A stretch of 64,000 nt of DNA, from contig NZ_CP021780.1 of NCBI RefSeq assembly GCF_002192415.1, positions 6,386,001 through 6,450,000 of the forward strand. The letters are read 5' to 3'. Origin of the DNA: Paenibacillus donghaensis (GTDB taxonomy: Bacteria > Bacillota > Bacilli > Paenibacillales > Paenibacillaceae). Under the pieces are notes generated by a model. That model was given only the letters and a program-made list of their open reading frames with translations, made no database searches and was not told the DNA's origin. Of the stretch, positions 53,552 to 62,210 are shown piece after piece (the stretch's first letter is position 1; the number at the start of each line of letters is the position of its first letter). Position numbers and translations under genes: made by a program.

Positions 53552-54691
53552 TTAATATATCGTTATCAACTGAATAAAACCATCTTCTTCATCATAATGA
53601 AAGGCCAATGAATGTTTTCCCATGGTGTAGATCATTCCATAACTTCCCTCAGCTTCGTTCCAATATTGTTCCTTGGGCTTGCCCAGCCAATACTTGACGT
53701 TACCGACAGCAAGATTCTGTTGATCTGCGAAGATGTTGAACACCATGACATACGAACTGGGACCAAGTTCATGCATGTATTCATTAAAGCCTACAGCGTA
53801 AGTCTTGTATCCGTAAAAAGCGCCCCACTCTCCATTCTCCGTAAACTTGGCCGTCTTGAGCCTGTTCTTCAGTGTATTAAATTTCATACCCAGTTTGATT
53901 TGTGGATTAGCCGGCAAGTAACCTCCAATGGCTGCAGCCTTGAGATTCTCCAAGTATGCACGATCTCCCGTTCCCGCGTTAGGCCACGAGCCTTGATTCA
54001 CGTATCTGGAGTCACTCACCTGCAGTTCAAGCTTGCTAAGATTCAGTTTAAACGTGTTCACTGCGTATTTAAACACACTGTTATTGTAGAATTTGAATTG
54101 AAGACGTGACCCAGACAAACTGCGGACACCGTCACCTCTGCTTGCCGGATAGGAAGCATCCAGCTTCTTGCCTTGCGGATTTATGAATTGCAGCGGCTCC
54201 AGCGTCCCGGAGCGAATAACATACGGATATACCAGATTGAAGTTGGAGGTTCCCCACTCCGAGAGGATCAACAAGTCGGGCATAGGCTTGCCGCTGCTCT
54301 TCACTGTATAATGCCAGGTCTGCGGCAACGTGACCCCGCCGAAAGGCAGTTTGAGGGATTGTACTGTTCCGAACTTTTCTCCATTTTTTACCACTGCTGC
54401 GCGATATGTCCCTGTGTAGCTTTTGTCCCCTGTTTTATTGTTTGTCCAGTAGTCCTCTTCCGTCAAGACAGACATCTTCTCATCCTTGGCAAAAATATAA
54501 ACCGTATAAGGCGTCTGATAAGCATCACGTAGTTGAAAGGACAGACGGCTGATATTTTTAAGTTCATCTGCAGCTATCTGATTGCCACCCGTCGCTGCCT
54601 CAGCATGAATAGGAATTCCCCACAACAACAGCCACACCGCTGTCAAAGCCACTGCTACAGATAATTTCCATGTTTGTTTTAGCTTCCTCAT
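53552..54691 (-). CDS. Secreted protein of unknown function within the flagellar block
   Basis: 379 residues. Signal peptide (LSVAVALTAVWLLLWGIPIHAEA) then beta-rich sequence. The C-terminal third (YWLGKPKEQYWNEAEGSYGM, IYTMGKHSLAFHYDEEDGFI) loosely recalls DUF4309-type domains, where a short helix and a G-K-P loop precede paired strands. I do not recognise the whole protein. It lies between csrA and hag, where B. subtilis has no gene, with its own sigma-A-like promoter (54746-54774) and terminator. It is thus a separate insertion rather than part of the flagellar operon. Confidence 0.8.
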   Translation of the reverse strand: MRKLKQTWKLSVAVALTAVWLLLWGIPIHAEAATGGNQIAADELKNISRLSFQLRDAYQTPYTVYIFAKDEKMSVLTEEDYWTNNKTGDKSYTGTYRAAVVKNGEKFGTVQSLKLPFGGVTLPQTWHYTVKSSGKPMPDLLILSEWGTSNFNLVYPYVIRSGTLEPLQFINPQGKKLDASYPASRGDGVRSLSGSRLQFKFYNNSVFKYAVNTFKLNLSKLELQVSDSRYVNQGSWPNAGTGDRAYLENLKAAAIGGYLPANPQIKLGMKFNTLKNRLKTAKFTENGEWGAFYGYKTYAVGFNEYMHELGPSSYVMVFNIFADQQNLAVGNVKYWLGKPKEQYWNEAEGSYGMIYTMGKHSLAFHYDEEDGFIQLITIY

Positions 54692-54745
54692 TACTCTCTT
54701 TCCCCCGTTACGTATAAATATCAGTTAGACATGAACAGATGTAAT

Positions 54746-54774
54746 TATATAACCAATTGTAGGCTTCGCGTCAA
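54746..54774 (-). promoter_or_regulatory. Sigma-A-like promoter of the secreted-protein gene
   Basis: On the minus strand TTGACG, 17 bp, TATATA. Confidence 0.65.
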
Positions 54775-54789
54775 TATAGTGAGAAGAAT

Positions 54790-54815
54790 AAAAAAGCCGA
54801 CCAATTAAGGCCGGC
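54790..54815 (-). terminator. Terminator after csrA
   Basis: On the minus strand GCCGGCC-TTAATT-GGTCGGC (one G-U) followed by TTTTTT. Confidence 0.85.
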
Positions 54816-54849
54816 CCTTCTGTATTGATACTACACTGCTGTATTTTAA

Positions 54850-55086
54850 TTAGGCGTTTGGCCCCCGCAGCCGATGGATCAACGCATTGAGATCAGACTG
54901 CAACGGTGCTGCCGACTCACGATTAGCCTCCTGAATAGACAGGTAGACTTCCTTACGGAAAATATCGACATGCTTTGGAGCAGAGATGCCGATTTTTACC
55001 GTATCCCCCTCCACACTCAAGACCGTCAACTCTATTTGGTCCTGAATGACGATGGACTCCCCTTTTTTACGGGACAATACGAGCAT
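54850..55086 (-). CDS. csrA: Carbon storage regulator / translational repressor CsrA
   Basis: 78 residues. [14 protein letters not shown] is the CsrA N-terminus, with [18 protein letters not shown] following. The dimer binds GGA motifs in leaders and blocks ribosome access; in B. subtilis the target is hag. ATG 55086 directly follows the fliW stop (55088-55090), so they are co-translated. Confidence 0.96.
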   Translation of the reverse strand: MLVLSRKKGESIVIQDQIELTVLSVEGDTVKIGISAPKHVDIFRKEVYLSIQEANRESAAPLQSDLNALIHRLRGPNA

Positions 55087-55087
55087 T

Positions 55088-55543
55088 TCAGCCACCATCC
55101 TTTCCGTCAGTAAGCGGCTGCTCTTGCAACAAGCTATGCTTAGTATGATAAGGCGCCCGATGCAGCACGATTTGTTTGCCTGTCTGTGTTACAGGGTTTA
55201 GTACAATGGGTGCCAGCAAGTTAATTGTAGAATGTTCGGTTTGTTCCTTGAGTGTAAGAATACAGCGCACTATGACCTCTGAACCAATCGCCAGTTCTTC
55301 AGCTTCATCATCCGGCAGTTCAAATTCGTAGGAGGGATAGAATGTAAACGGATCTCCGAGCAGAAAAGCCAAGCCATCACTCTTAACGGATTGCAGATAC
55401 CAAAAAGGAGTGTCTGCCAGCGCAATTAATGCAAAGTCCGTCTCATCATCGAAGCCGGGGATTCCTTTTGAAAAATGATAAAGCTGTTCCTTGTTCACTT
55501 CAAGTTTACCCCAAGACTGCGTTTCTATAATCAAATTGTTCAC
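55088..55543 (-). CDS. fliW: Flagellar assembly factor FliW
   Basis: 151 residues with the FliW hallmark [19 protein letters not shown] and [20 protein letters not shown]. FliW antagonises CsrA and is itself captured by free flagellin, forming the hag feedback loop. GAGGAGTG precedes the ATG; a small GTTTTGC-GAA-GCAAAAC hairpin (55553-55569) lies just upstream. Confidence 0.95.
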   Translation of the reverse strand: MNNLIIETQSWGKLEVNKEQLYHFSKGIPGFDDETDFALIALADTPFWYLQSVKSDGLAFLLGDPFTFYPSYEFELPDDEAEELAIGSEVIVRCILTLKEQTEHSTINLLAPIVLNPVTQTGKQIVLHRAPYHTKHSLLQEQPLTDGKDGG

Positions 55544-55604
55544 TCCTCGAACGTTTTGCTTCGCAAAACTGTTTTTTCATCTTTCATTATTTCCTTAATA
55601 AATA

Positions 55605-55642
55605 ATAAAAGCTATAGAGGTGCTCTCCGGCACATCTATAGC
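55605..55642 (-). terminator. Terminator after the DUF6470 gene
   Basis: On the minus strand GCTATAGATGTGC / GCACCTCTATAGC (one mismatch) followed by TTTTATT. Confidence 0.85.
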
Positions 55643-55649
55643 TCAGAAG

Positions 55650-56216
55650 CTACCTTTGAACATCTATTTCTGGCGGAGTAAACTGAAGGGAACCATATTG
55701 TTGCATATAGATTTCCAGTTTGCCTCGGGTAAATTCAATCTCAGGATCATGTCGAATGATCTCGATGTCTACTTCAGCGGCCTGAAAATTAATCTGCGGC
55801 GCTTTCGTCTCAACGTGAATGTCCACATTGTCCATCGATGCTGGACCACGCATTTCCGGGAACGAATTCGGTTCAGTATCTGTACCATACACTTCGGCAA
55901 TCGTATTACCCGGCTTAAAAAACTCAGCAATCCGGTTGCCCTGCTCAACCTTTCTGGCCAATCCCTGCAAATATAGCTGCTGAATACCCGAATAGATCCG
56001 TTTGTTCATATCGAGCATGTTGCCGCCATGATAAGCAGCAAAGGCCCGGGACTGGTCTACAGTAAGTTCTGGACGGGTAGATTGGACAGTTAATTCTCCT
56101 GGAGTAGTCGTAACCTGGACCTCAGCTTTAGGCTGCGAGATGGAGAAAGTTCCGGGGTCTGCATCAATCCCCATTACCGCAGGCGTCTGACGAATCTGCA
56201 CTACTGACTGGAGCAA
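55650..56216 (-). CDS. DUF6470 family protein (YviE-like)
   Basis: 188 residues. The N-terminus QIRQTPAVMGIDADPGTFSI and repeated amphipathic beta segments (PGELTVQSTRPELTVDQSRA) are typical of B. subtilis YviE, which sits between flgL and fliW as here. Function unknown; a flagellar or hook-related role is inferred from conserved context. Confidence 0.87.
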   Translation of the reverse strand: MLQSVVQIRQTPAVMGIDADPGTFSISQPKAEVQVTTTPGELTVQSTRPELTVDQSRAFAAYHGGNMLDMNKRIYSGIQQLYLQGLARKVEQGNRIAEFFKPGNTIAEVYGTDTEPNSFPEMRGPASMDNVDIHVETKAPQINFQAAEVDIEIIRHDPEIEFTRGKLEIYMQQYGSLQFTPPEIDVQR

Positions 56217-56231
56217 TGGCAGTCCCCTCCA

Positions 56232-57149
56232 TTATCTTATAAAGTCAACGAGAGTAGTGGAAATTACCTTAGCACCCACAGACAGCGATGCATTATAGAT
56301 ATTTTCCTGGATTTTCGACTTCATCACTAATTCAGCATAATCGGAATCCTCAGTTTTCGCCTGCAGATCAGTCAAATTGATGTTCAGGTCACTGAGCCTT
56401 CCTTGCATTAACTCTACACGGTTCGTCTTAGCGCCAATTTCCGAGCGGCTTGATAGGATGGTTTCCGTACGTGTATCAATATTATTAAGTTCTTCAGACA
56501 CAGCCTTAAGATCGCCTGACTTCAAGCCTGCAGATAGTTTGTTAATGATGGCGAACAAATTATCCGGATCACTATCATGGCCAAACACTTCATTCCCGCT
56601 GGTATTAATCGGCATCTGCACACCTTCGCCAACGATATACTGAATTTGTCCAGGGTCTGTAACGATCGTTCTACTGACATCATAAGTCCCGTCCGGGCCT
56701 TTGGCGAAGTCGTAAGGTTTCGTTTTATAATTCTCACCATTAAAAATAAATTTACCGTTCAACTGGCTGTTGCCGATATCAACAAGCTGTTCCTTAAGCT
56801 GCATGACTTCTTCATTAATACTGTCCAATGCCGACTGTGGATTACTGCCTGTTGATCCTTTAACCGCAAGCTCACGTAAACGCTGCATAACATCTCCAGC
56901 CTGGCCCAGTACGGTATCGTTATAGTCCAGCCACGACAGGGCACTGTCTACGTTCCTCGTATACTGCTCGTTGGATGATAGTTCAGCACGGTAACGCAAG
57001 GAATACGTAATACCCACGGGATCATCGGAAGGTTTGTTGATCTTGCGCCCAGTGGCCAGTTGCAACTGGGTATCGTTCATTGTATTGGCATTACGGTTCA
57101 AGTTACGCAGCAACTGGTTACTCATCATGTTCGAGGTTACTCTCAACAT
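56232..57149 (-). CDS. flgL: Flagellar hook-associated protein 3 (FlgL)
   Basis: 305 residues. The N-terminal RVTSNMMSNQLLRNLNRN and GRKINKPSDDPVGITYSLRY stretches are the FlgL flagellin-like region; the C-terminal SKIQENIYNASLSVGAKVIS helix matches. It forms the filament side of the hook-filament junction. It follows flgK by 14 bp. Confidence 0.95.
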   Translation of the reverse strand: MLRVTSNMMSNQLLRNLNRNANTMNDTQLQLATGRKINKPSDDPVGITYSLRYRAELSSNEQYTRNVDSALSWLDYNDTVLGQAGDVMQRLRELAVKGSTGSNPQSALDSINEEVMQLKEQLVDIGNSQLNGKFIFNGENYKTKPYDFAKGPDGTYDVSRTIVTDPGQIQYIVGEGVQMPINTSGNEVFGHDSDPDNLFAIINKLSAGLKSGDLKAVSEELNNIDTRTETILSSRSEIGAKTNRVELMQGRLSDLNINLTDLQAKTEDSDYAELVMKSKIQENIYNASLSVGAKVISTTLVDFIR

Positions 57150-57163
57150 CTGCTATTCCTCCT

Positions 57164-58783
57164 TTATCTGCCAACGGTTCCGGTAGAGTTAATTAATTTA
57201 TCCAGCAGTTCATCGTAGGTTGTCATAAAACGTGCTGCAGCGCTATAAGCATGCTGGTAGACCAGCATGTTCGTCATTTCTTCATCCAGAGAGACACCGC
57301 TCACGGATTGACGTCGGGAACTTACCTGATCCAGCAAATAATTGGAGTTCTCATTCTGGCGTGTTGCTTCTTGGGATTGGATACCGAGTTGGCCTACCAT
57401 GGAACTTAGGTAGGAGCCGATACTCCCCTTCTTAAGTCCGTCAGCAGATGTGAATGAACTGTTGTCCTTGAGATTGCTTATCAGCAAGGCCATCGTGTTA
57501 TTGCCTGTAATGACCTTGGTGTTACCTGCTGCATCTACAGTAGTGCGCAAAGAAGTGGCGAACAGGGTCGGATCTGCAGCAATCAGCGGATTGAGCTGCA
57601 GGTTAGCGGCCGTAATTGCTGCTCCAGGCGTGGTGGGCGTGAAGAATGGTCTGCCGCTGGTGCCATTCATGGCATACCCCAGTTCATGTAAGCCGTTCAT
57701 ACCTTTGACGGTTGTCTTCAAGTCTCCAGTCAAGGGAACAGGCACAGCTGCACCTGCGGCAAGCGTAACCTTCGTCCCATCCGGATTCGTGATCTCTGAT
57801 TCCTTAAGTACAACAGTACCTGCCGGAAGATTGGAGCCTGCCGGAATAGTGACCTCAAGCTCTCCAGTTGCCAGTGTGTTGGCTATCCCGTCAAGCTGTT
57901 TCTGATAGTCTGCTACATATTTGGTATTGGAGAAGATCATTCCGTAGGTTTCGCCGCCCGTAAGCGACCCAGCTGCGAAAGCGTTGTTCAAGAATACATT
58001 TCCAGAGTTGGGGACAGCGGGATTGCTAATCACTACAGGTTGATTGATTCCTTGCAGCAACTGCTGGGTTCCCATTGAAATTGTATATCCTGCCTCACCA
58101 TCAACCACTGTAATATTGATAATTTTGGACAATTTATCAGTCAACAGGTCACGTTGGTCACGTAAATCGTTGGCATGATCGCCCATACCTTCAATTTTAG
58201 TTATGGATTCGTTCAAATCTCTGATCGAACCTAAATAACCCTGAATTTCCGAACCCTTGGTGTCCAGGTTGGCGGAAAGATCGCTGGAGAGGCCTTTTAA
58301 CTGCTTGTCCATGTAGTTAATGGCATCAGTCAACGCCTGCGCTGTCTGAACAACAATCTTGCGGGCTGTTGGGTCCTCAGGGCTCTTACTCAGATCCGAC
58401 CACGATTTCCAGAAGTTATCGAGCACAGTACGGATTCCGGTATCAGAGGGTTCATTGATGATCGCTTCCAGCTTATCCAGCGTATCTGATTGAATGGACC
58501 AGTTCCCCATGGCTGCATTCTCGCCGCGGAACTGGTCATCCAGAAAGCCCTCTCTGATTCGTTCGATGGAGGTGAATTCCACACCAGTACCCAGTTGTCC
58601 TGGAACTGAAGAACGTTGTATTCCATAAGCTTCCATTGGGCGGGAAGCCGTCATATTAACCCGTTGACGGCTGTACCCCTCGGTGTTGGCATTGGCTATA
58701 TTATGTCCGGTTGTGTTGAGCGCAGTCGTCTGGGTAAACAGGCTCCGTCTTGCCGTCTCGATCGAATGAAATGTAGATGTCAT
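57164..58783 (-). CDS. flgK: Flagellar hook-associated protein 1 (FlgK)
   Basis: About 539 residues. N-terminus TSTFHSIETARRSLFTQTTA, then NTTGHNIANANTEGYSRQR, is the rod/hook-family motif; the C-terminus VSLDEEMTNMLVYQHAYSAA matches FlgK ends. GGGGAGGAG precedes ATG 58783 by 7 bp; ATG 58801 lies inside that ribosome site region and is less likely. Confidence 0.95.
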   Translation of the reverse strand: MTSTFHSIETARRSLFTQTTALNTTGHNIANANTEGYSRQRVNMTASRPMEAYGIQRSSVPGQLGTGVEFTSIERIREGFLDDQFRGENAAMGNWSIQSDTLDKLEAIINEPSDTGIRTVLDNFWKSWSDLSKSPEDPTARKIVVQTAQALTDAINYMDKQLKGLSSDLSANLDTKGSEIQGYLGSIRDLNESITKIEGMGDHANDLRDQRDLLTDKLSKIINITVVDGEAGYTISMGTQQLLQGINQPVVISNPAVPNSGNVFLNNAFAAGSLTGGETYGMIFSNTKYVADYQKQLDGIANTLATGELEVTIPAGSNLPAGTVVLKESEITNPDGTKVTLAAGAAVPVPLTGDLKTTVKGMNGLHELGYAMNGTSGRPFFTPTTPGAAITAANLQLNPLIAADPTLFATSLRTTVDAAGNTKVITGNNTMALLISNLKDNSSFTSADGLKKGSIGSYLSSMVGQLGIQSQEATRQNENSNYLLDQVSSRRQSVSGVSLDEEMTNMLVYQHAYSAAARFMTTYDELLDKLINSTGTVGR

Positions 58784-58841
58784 GCTACTGCTCCTCCCCA
58801 ATGTTCAGCTTAGGCTAAACGGTATGCTGCTTAGAATGTGG

Positions 58842-59354
58842 TTATCCCCGGGCATCAAAAATACCCGGCCGGGTCACGCTGCTGCCCTTGTCGGACGGGT
58901 GATGGTAAGTGATCTCTTGGTTCGGTCTTCCGACCAGAAGATCAAGTGAATAATCTATAAAGGTAAGCGACTGCTCAATCAGCTTCTGGTTCAGCTCATT
59001 GGCTTCCTTCAAACGGTACAGCGTACCCGAAAGCTTCTGCTGGATATGCAGCAGCCGCGCTTTGTCTTCAGGGTCAAATACAAGCCGTGACAGCTCTGTG
59101 AGGTTCAGATTCAGGTTGGAGCGGATGCCAACACCCTGCAGAAAGGCATAGGCTGCCTCTGCACGCTGTTCTTCCAGCTGCCCGATCAGCTTCACCAGTC
59201 TGGATTCACGGTTCAGGAGATCAATTAACGAATCGACTTGGTTGTCCATAATACTCTGCTTCTTAAGAGCGGCCAGCTCCAGCATCTGCAGATGCACTTC
59301 ATCCAGCCGCTCAAGCAGTTCTAACAATGGTGTTAATTCCATGGATGGCTTCAC
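58842..59354 (-). CDS. flgN: FlgN family flagellar chaperone (YvyG-like)
   Basis: 170 residues, helical. LLELLERLDEVHLQMLELAA and MDNQVDSLIDLLNRESRLVK are typical of FlgN, which escorts FlgK and FlgL to the export gate. It starts 1 bp from the flgM stop. Confidence 0.9.
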   Translation of the reverse strand: MKPSMELTPLLELLERLDEVHLQMLELAALKKQSIMDNQVDSLIDLLNRESRLVKLIGQLEEQRAEAAYAFLQGVGIRSNLNLNLTELSRLVFDPEDKARLLHIQQKLSGTLYRLKEANELNQKLIEQSLTFIDYSLDLLVGRPNQEITYHHPSDKGSSVTRPGIFDARG

Positions 59355-59642
59355 CTAATTCTCGGAGGATTGCTTAAAGTAAGGGGCGAGTTTCTCTGCG
59401 AGTTTAGCTGCGTCTATTTGATAGGTACCTGCGGAGACTTGCTGCTTCAAATTGTCAATCTTCATGGCACGTTCTGCGTCAACCTTGTCATTGTTCTGGG
59501 CTTGCAGCAGCTTGATCGCTTCATCGGAGATCGAAACCTCATCTTTGCGTGTGCTTTTTTTCATTTGTTCCTGCCTTTGCGCTTCCGCGCTTCGTTGATA
59601 CGGGTTAATGGCGTTTATTCGTCCGGTCTCGTTAATTTTCAT
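59355..59642 (-). CDS. flgM: Anti-sigma-D factor FlgM
   Basis: 95 residues. MKINETGRINAINPY start and C-terminal sigma-binding helices (VDAERAMKIDNLKQQVSAG, QIDAAKLAEKLAPYF) are conserved. It holds sigma-D inactive until secretion or proteolysis. AGAAGGAAGG lies before ATG 59642; the longer frame to 59726 runs into repeat A. Its leader contains a repeat A copy and a sigma-D promoter. Confidence 0.95.
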   Translation of the reverse strand: MKINETGRINAINPYQRSAEAQRQEQMKKSTRKDEVSISDEAIKLLQAQNNDKVDAERAMKIDNLKQQVSAGTYQIDAAKLAEKLAPYFKQSSEN

Positions 59643-59686
59643 AACTTCCACCTTCCTTCTCTTACAGGTTGAAACGGCTATGGCAC

Positions 59687-59790
59687 AAGTAGAAACGGCT
59701 GTGCCGTCCTCTGCAAGAGGCGGCATTCGTTTCAGCGAGAAATATAAGGATGATTTATAGCAAAAAACATATGAATCCTTATATTTTCAA
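59687..59790 (+). repeat. Dispersed repeat A, copy 4 (short form)
   Basis: About 104 bp. The second hairpin is perfect here (GAAATATAAGGAT / ATCCTTATATTTTC). A 10-bp GAAACGGCTA fragment of the element's 5' end lies just before it (59671-59680). Because it is downstream of the sigma-D promoter, it is transcribed as part of the flgM leader. Confidence 0.9.
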
Positions 59791-59823
59791 AAAGCCGATA
59801 ATCTTTACTAAGTTTATCGGCTT
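59788..59823 (-). terminator. Terminator of yvyF overlapping the flgM promoter
   Basis: On the minus strand AAGCCGATAA / TTATCGGCTT, 12-nt loop, followed by TTTTTG. Its 5' arm contains the GCCGATAA -10 box of the sigma-D promoter. Confidence 0.88.
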
Positions 59824-59841
59824 CATTTGAAACATTCTTTA
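59814..59841 (-). promoter_or_regulatory. Sigma-D promoter of the flgM-flgN-flgK-flgL operon
   Basis: On the minus strand TAAA, 16 bp, GCCGATAA, a perfect -10. Expected start lies near 59807, within the loop of the overlapping terminator. Confidence 0.82.
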
Positions 59842-59869
59842 TAGCTGTAACCGTTTTTTTACATAAAAA

Positions 59870-60277
59870 TTATAAATCCCGGCGTTTGTCAACCGCCCGA
59901 TAGGCACCATCTGTACTTTTTTTGACTGGCTCATCAGCCATTTCCTTGGTCAGACTGCTGAGATCCTTACGCAGACGACTACGGCAGTTGTCGCACATAT
60001 GGCCATCACGAATCAGGGTTCCGCATACCTCACAGGGATACATCATATTCGGTGCATTGGCAATGGAAATTCGGCCTTCGCGGATAAAACGGGTAATTTC
60101 CTTAATCGAAATATCTGTGGCGTCAGACAGCTCCTGTATGTTGGTTCCCCTGTTCTCACGTAAATAATTCACACAAATCTCATATTCATGTTCCAGGTCT
60201 TTAATGCAGGGCTGGCATAAATCCATAATATTCTTAACATACAGCCGGCCGCACCTTGGACAATTGTCTAGATTCAT
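59870..60277 (-). CDS. yvyF: YvyF/TIGR03826 flagellar-region zinc-ribbon protein
   Basis: About 135 residues. Two cysteine clusters (NCPRCGRLY...CQPC near the start; CEVCGTLIRDGHMCDNC near residue 80) flank a MerR/SinR-like helical segment (LSDATDISIKEITRFIREGR). B. subtilis YvyF lies between comFC and flgM. Function unknown, probably regulatory. ATG 60277 gives the usual N-terminus; AGGAG is about 12 bp away, so ATG 60304 or 60316 cannot be excluded. Confidence 0.88.
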   Translation of the reverse strand: MNLDNCPRCGRLYVKNIMDLCQPCIKDLEHEYEICVNYLRENRGTNIQELSDATDISIKEITRFIREGRISIANAPNMMYPCEVCGTLIRDGHMCDNCRSRLRKDLSSLTKEMADEPVKKSTDGAYRAVDKRRDL

Positions 60278-60451
60278 ATCAAGCAGCCGCTCCTCTCCAT
60301 ACATGTTGTGCAGCATATAGTATTCTTATGCCTAGATTACATGATAGCGCAACCTTCGTCTATGATTAGTATCGGCTATCCCGTACATTTAATTATATTA
60401 TAATAGCAAAAAAGTCTGTTTCAAAATGAAAGAGAGAGAAGGGAAACCGCG

Positions 60452-61150
60452 ATGATCCGTGTACTTATCGTTGAGGACGATCCGGAGATTGCCAGTCTGA
60501 TCAAACGTTATTTGGCAAAAGAAGGCATGGAATGCGTCCATGCGGACACCGGGCCTTTGAGCTTGACCGCTTTTGCAGAAAAGGGGCCGTTCCAGCTGGT
60601 ACTGCTCGATCTGATGCTGCCGGGGATGGATGGTCTGGAGGTGCTGAGACGTGTTCGGGCCACCAGCCATGTCCCTGTTATCATTCTCACCGCCAAAGAC
60701 GGGGAAACCGACAAAATCATCGGGCTAGGCTGCGGCGCCGACGATTATATGATTAAGCCTTTCAGTATTTTTGAGCTGACTGCACGCGTGAAGGCGCTGG
60801 TGCGCCGGTATGTCGACTTCTCGGGCGAAGCGGCTGCGGGCAGCACAACATCCCTGTCCTGCGGGGACCTTGTGATCGACCCAGAGCAATGTTCCGTATC
60901 CCGAAACGGCCAGGATCTGGGCCTGACCGCCAAAGAATTTCAGATCGTATTCCTGCTGGCCTCGCATCCCAAAAAAGTGTTTACCCGCGAGAATCTCTAT
61001 TCCCGTGTGTGGGGCGAAGAGTATATCGGTGCCGAGAATACCATCTCTGTCCATATCCGCAGGCTGCGCGCCAAGATCGAACGCGATCCTGCACAGCCGG
61101 AGTGGATTGTTACGGTATGGGGAATGGGCTACAAATGGGGTGAAACGTGA
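60452..61150 (+). CDS. OmpR/PhoB-family response regulator (YcbL-like)
   Basis: 232 residues. Receiver domain with EDD near residue 8, phospho-acceptor in LVLLDLMLPGMDG near 52, Thr in IILTAKD and Lys in MIKPFSI. The C-terminal winged helix has LTAKEFQIVFLLASHPKKVF and TISVHIRRLRAKIERDP. GAAGGG lies before the ATG. It overlaps the kinase gene by 4 bp (GTGA). Predicted to control the downstream ABC exporter. Confidence 0.93.
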   Translation: MIRVLIVEDDPEIASLIKRYLAKEGMECVHADTGPLSLTAFAEKGPFQLVLLDLMLPGMDGLEVLRRVRATSHVPVIILTAKDGETDKIIGLGCGADDYMIKPFSIFELTARVKALVRRYVDFSGEAAAGSTTSLSCGDLVIDPEQCSVSRNGQDLGLTAKEFQIVFLLASHPKKVFTRENLYSRVWGEEYIGAENTISVHIRRLRAKIERDPAQPEWIVTVWGMGYKWGET

Positions 61151-62106
61151 GTATGAATATTCTGCTGACAGTCTCTTTTATACTGGCCCTACTGGCCGCA
61201 CTCTTCTTCTACTTCAAGTTCAACCGTCTTCAGCGGGAACTGGGACAGCTGCAGGTTTTTGTGGAGCAAAAAGCAGATACCGCAGAGCACCCCGCAGCCA
61301 CTCCCAACGCAAGAGTGCGGATTCATAACACCAGCCCCGCGCTCCAGCAACTGGCCGTTTCCCTGAACCGCCTGCTGGACCGGCTGCAAACGGCCGAATC
61401 ACGGACACAGGCAACTGAAGCGGCCCACAAACGATTGGTCTCCAATATCTCCCATGATTTGCGCACCCCCATGACCTCTGTCCTCGGCTATCTCGAGGCA
61501 CTGCAGAAGGATCAGAGTCTCAGTCCAGAGGAGATCAGGGAGTTTGTAGATATCGCCTACCGTAAATCCGGCTCGATGTATGAGCTGCTGGAGGCTTTTT
61601 TTCAATTGGCCAAAATGGAAGCCGGCGATGTCCCCCTGCAGTTCGTCCCTTTGGAGATCAATAGTCTGGTCAAGGAGCAGCTGGCGGGGCTGTATCCCTC
61701 TTTTCAGAACCTCTCTCTGGTGCCTGAAATCGAAATCGCCGAAGACAAGCTCTATGCGCTGGGCGACCGGCTGGCGGTGGAGCGTATCGTCTCCAACCTG
61801 CTGTCCAACAGTTTGAAATACGGGGCATCCGGCGGACGCTTGGGGGTGCGGGTAACGCGATTCGATCAACAGATCAGGTTTGAAGTCTGGGATAACGGAC
61901 CCGGAATTAGCGCGGAGAGCCTCCCTTTTATTTTTGAAAGAATGTATACGCATGAATCATCACGTTCTTCCGGCAGCAGCGGCAGCGGGCTTGGACTGAC
62001 CATTGCCAGACATTTGGCAGAGAAGCTTGGCGGAAGTCTGGAAGCCTGTTCCGTCCCCGGTGAGATGACCTCTTTCATTCTGCTGCTTCCCGAAGCTGCG
62101 CGTTGA
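61147..62106 (+). CDS. Sensor histidine kinase with a single transmembrane helix (YcbM-like)
   Basis: 319 residues. One N-terminal helix (LTVSFILALLAALFFYFKF) and no second helix or extracellular domain. A short linker precedes the H box LVSNISHDLRTPMTSVLGYL near residue 100; the ATPase has the N box SNLLSNSLKYGASGG near 225 and G boxes VWDNGPGISAE / SGSGLGLTIARHLAEKLGG. With no sensory domain, the signal may come through the partner ABC transporter, as known for Bce-type systems; here that is inference. Start GTG 61147 or ATG 61153. Confidence 0.92.
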   Translation: MSMNILLTVSFILALLAALFFYFKFNRLQRELGQLQVFVEQKADTAEHPAATPNARVRIHNTSPALQQLAVSLNRLLDRLQTAESRTQATEAAHKRLVSNISHDLRTPMTSVLGYLEALQKDQSLSPEEIREFVDIAYRKSGSMYELLEAFFQLAKMEAGDVPLQFVPLEINSLVKEQLAGLYPSFQNLSLVPEIEIAEDKLYALGDRLAVERIVSNLLSNSLKYGASGGRLGVRVTRFDQQIRFEVWDNGPGISAESLPFIFERMYTHESSRSSGSSGSGLGLTIARHLAEKLGGSLEACSVPGEMTSFILLLPEAAR

Positions 62107-62160
62107 GTTGCGCCTCTACCCGCACTTAAAGAAAACGTAAGATTTGCTTCATATCCACGT

Positions 62161-62180
62161 AAGGATAGGGGATTATCCTT
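62161..62180. promoter_or_regulatory. Dyad upstream of the BcrAB-like ABC genes
   Basis: AAGGATA-GGGGAT-TATCCTT. Direct repeats CGTAAGATT and CGTAAGGAT, 22 bp apart (two helical turns), lie at and before it, a spacing often used by OmpR-family regulators. It is a candidate operator for the upstream regulator. Confidence 0.5.
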
Positions 62181-62210
62181 AAGCCATACCTTACATACAG
62201 GAGTGATCCC

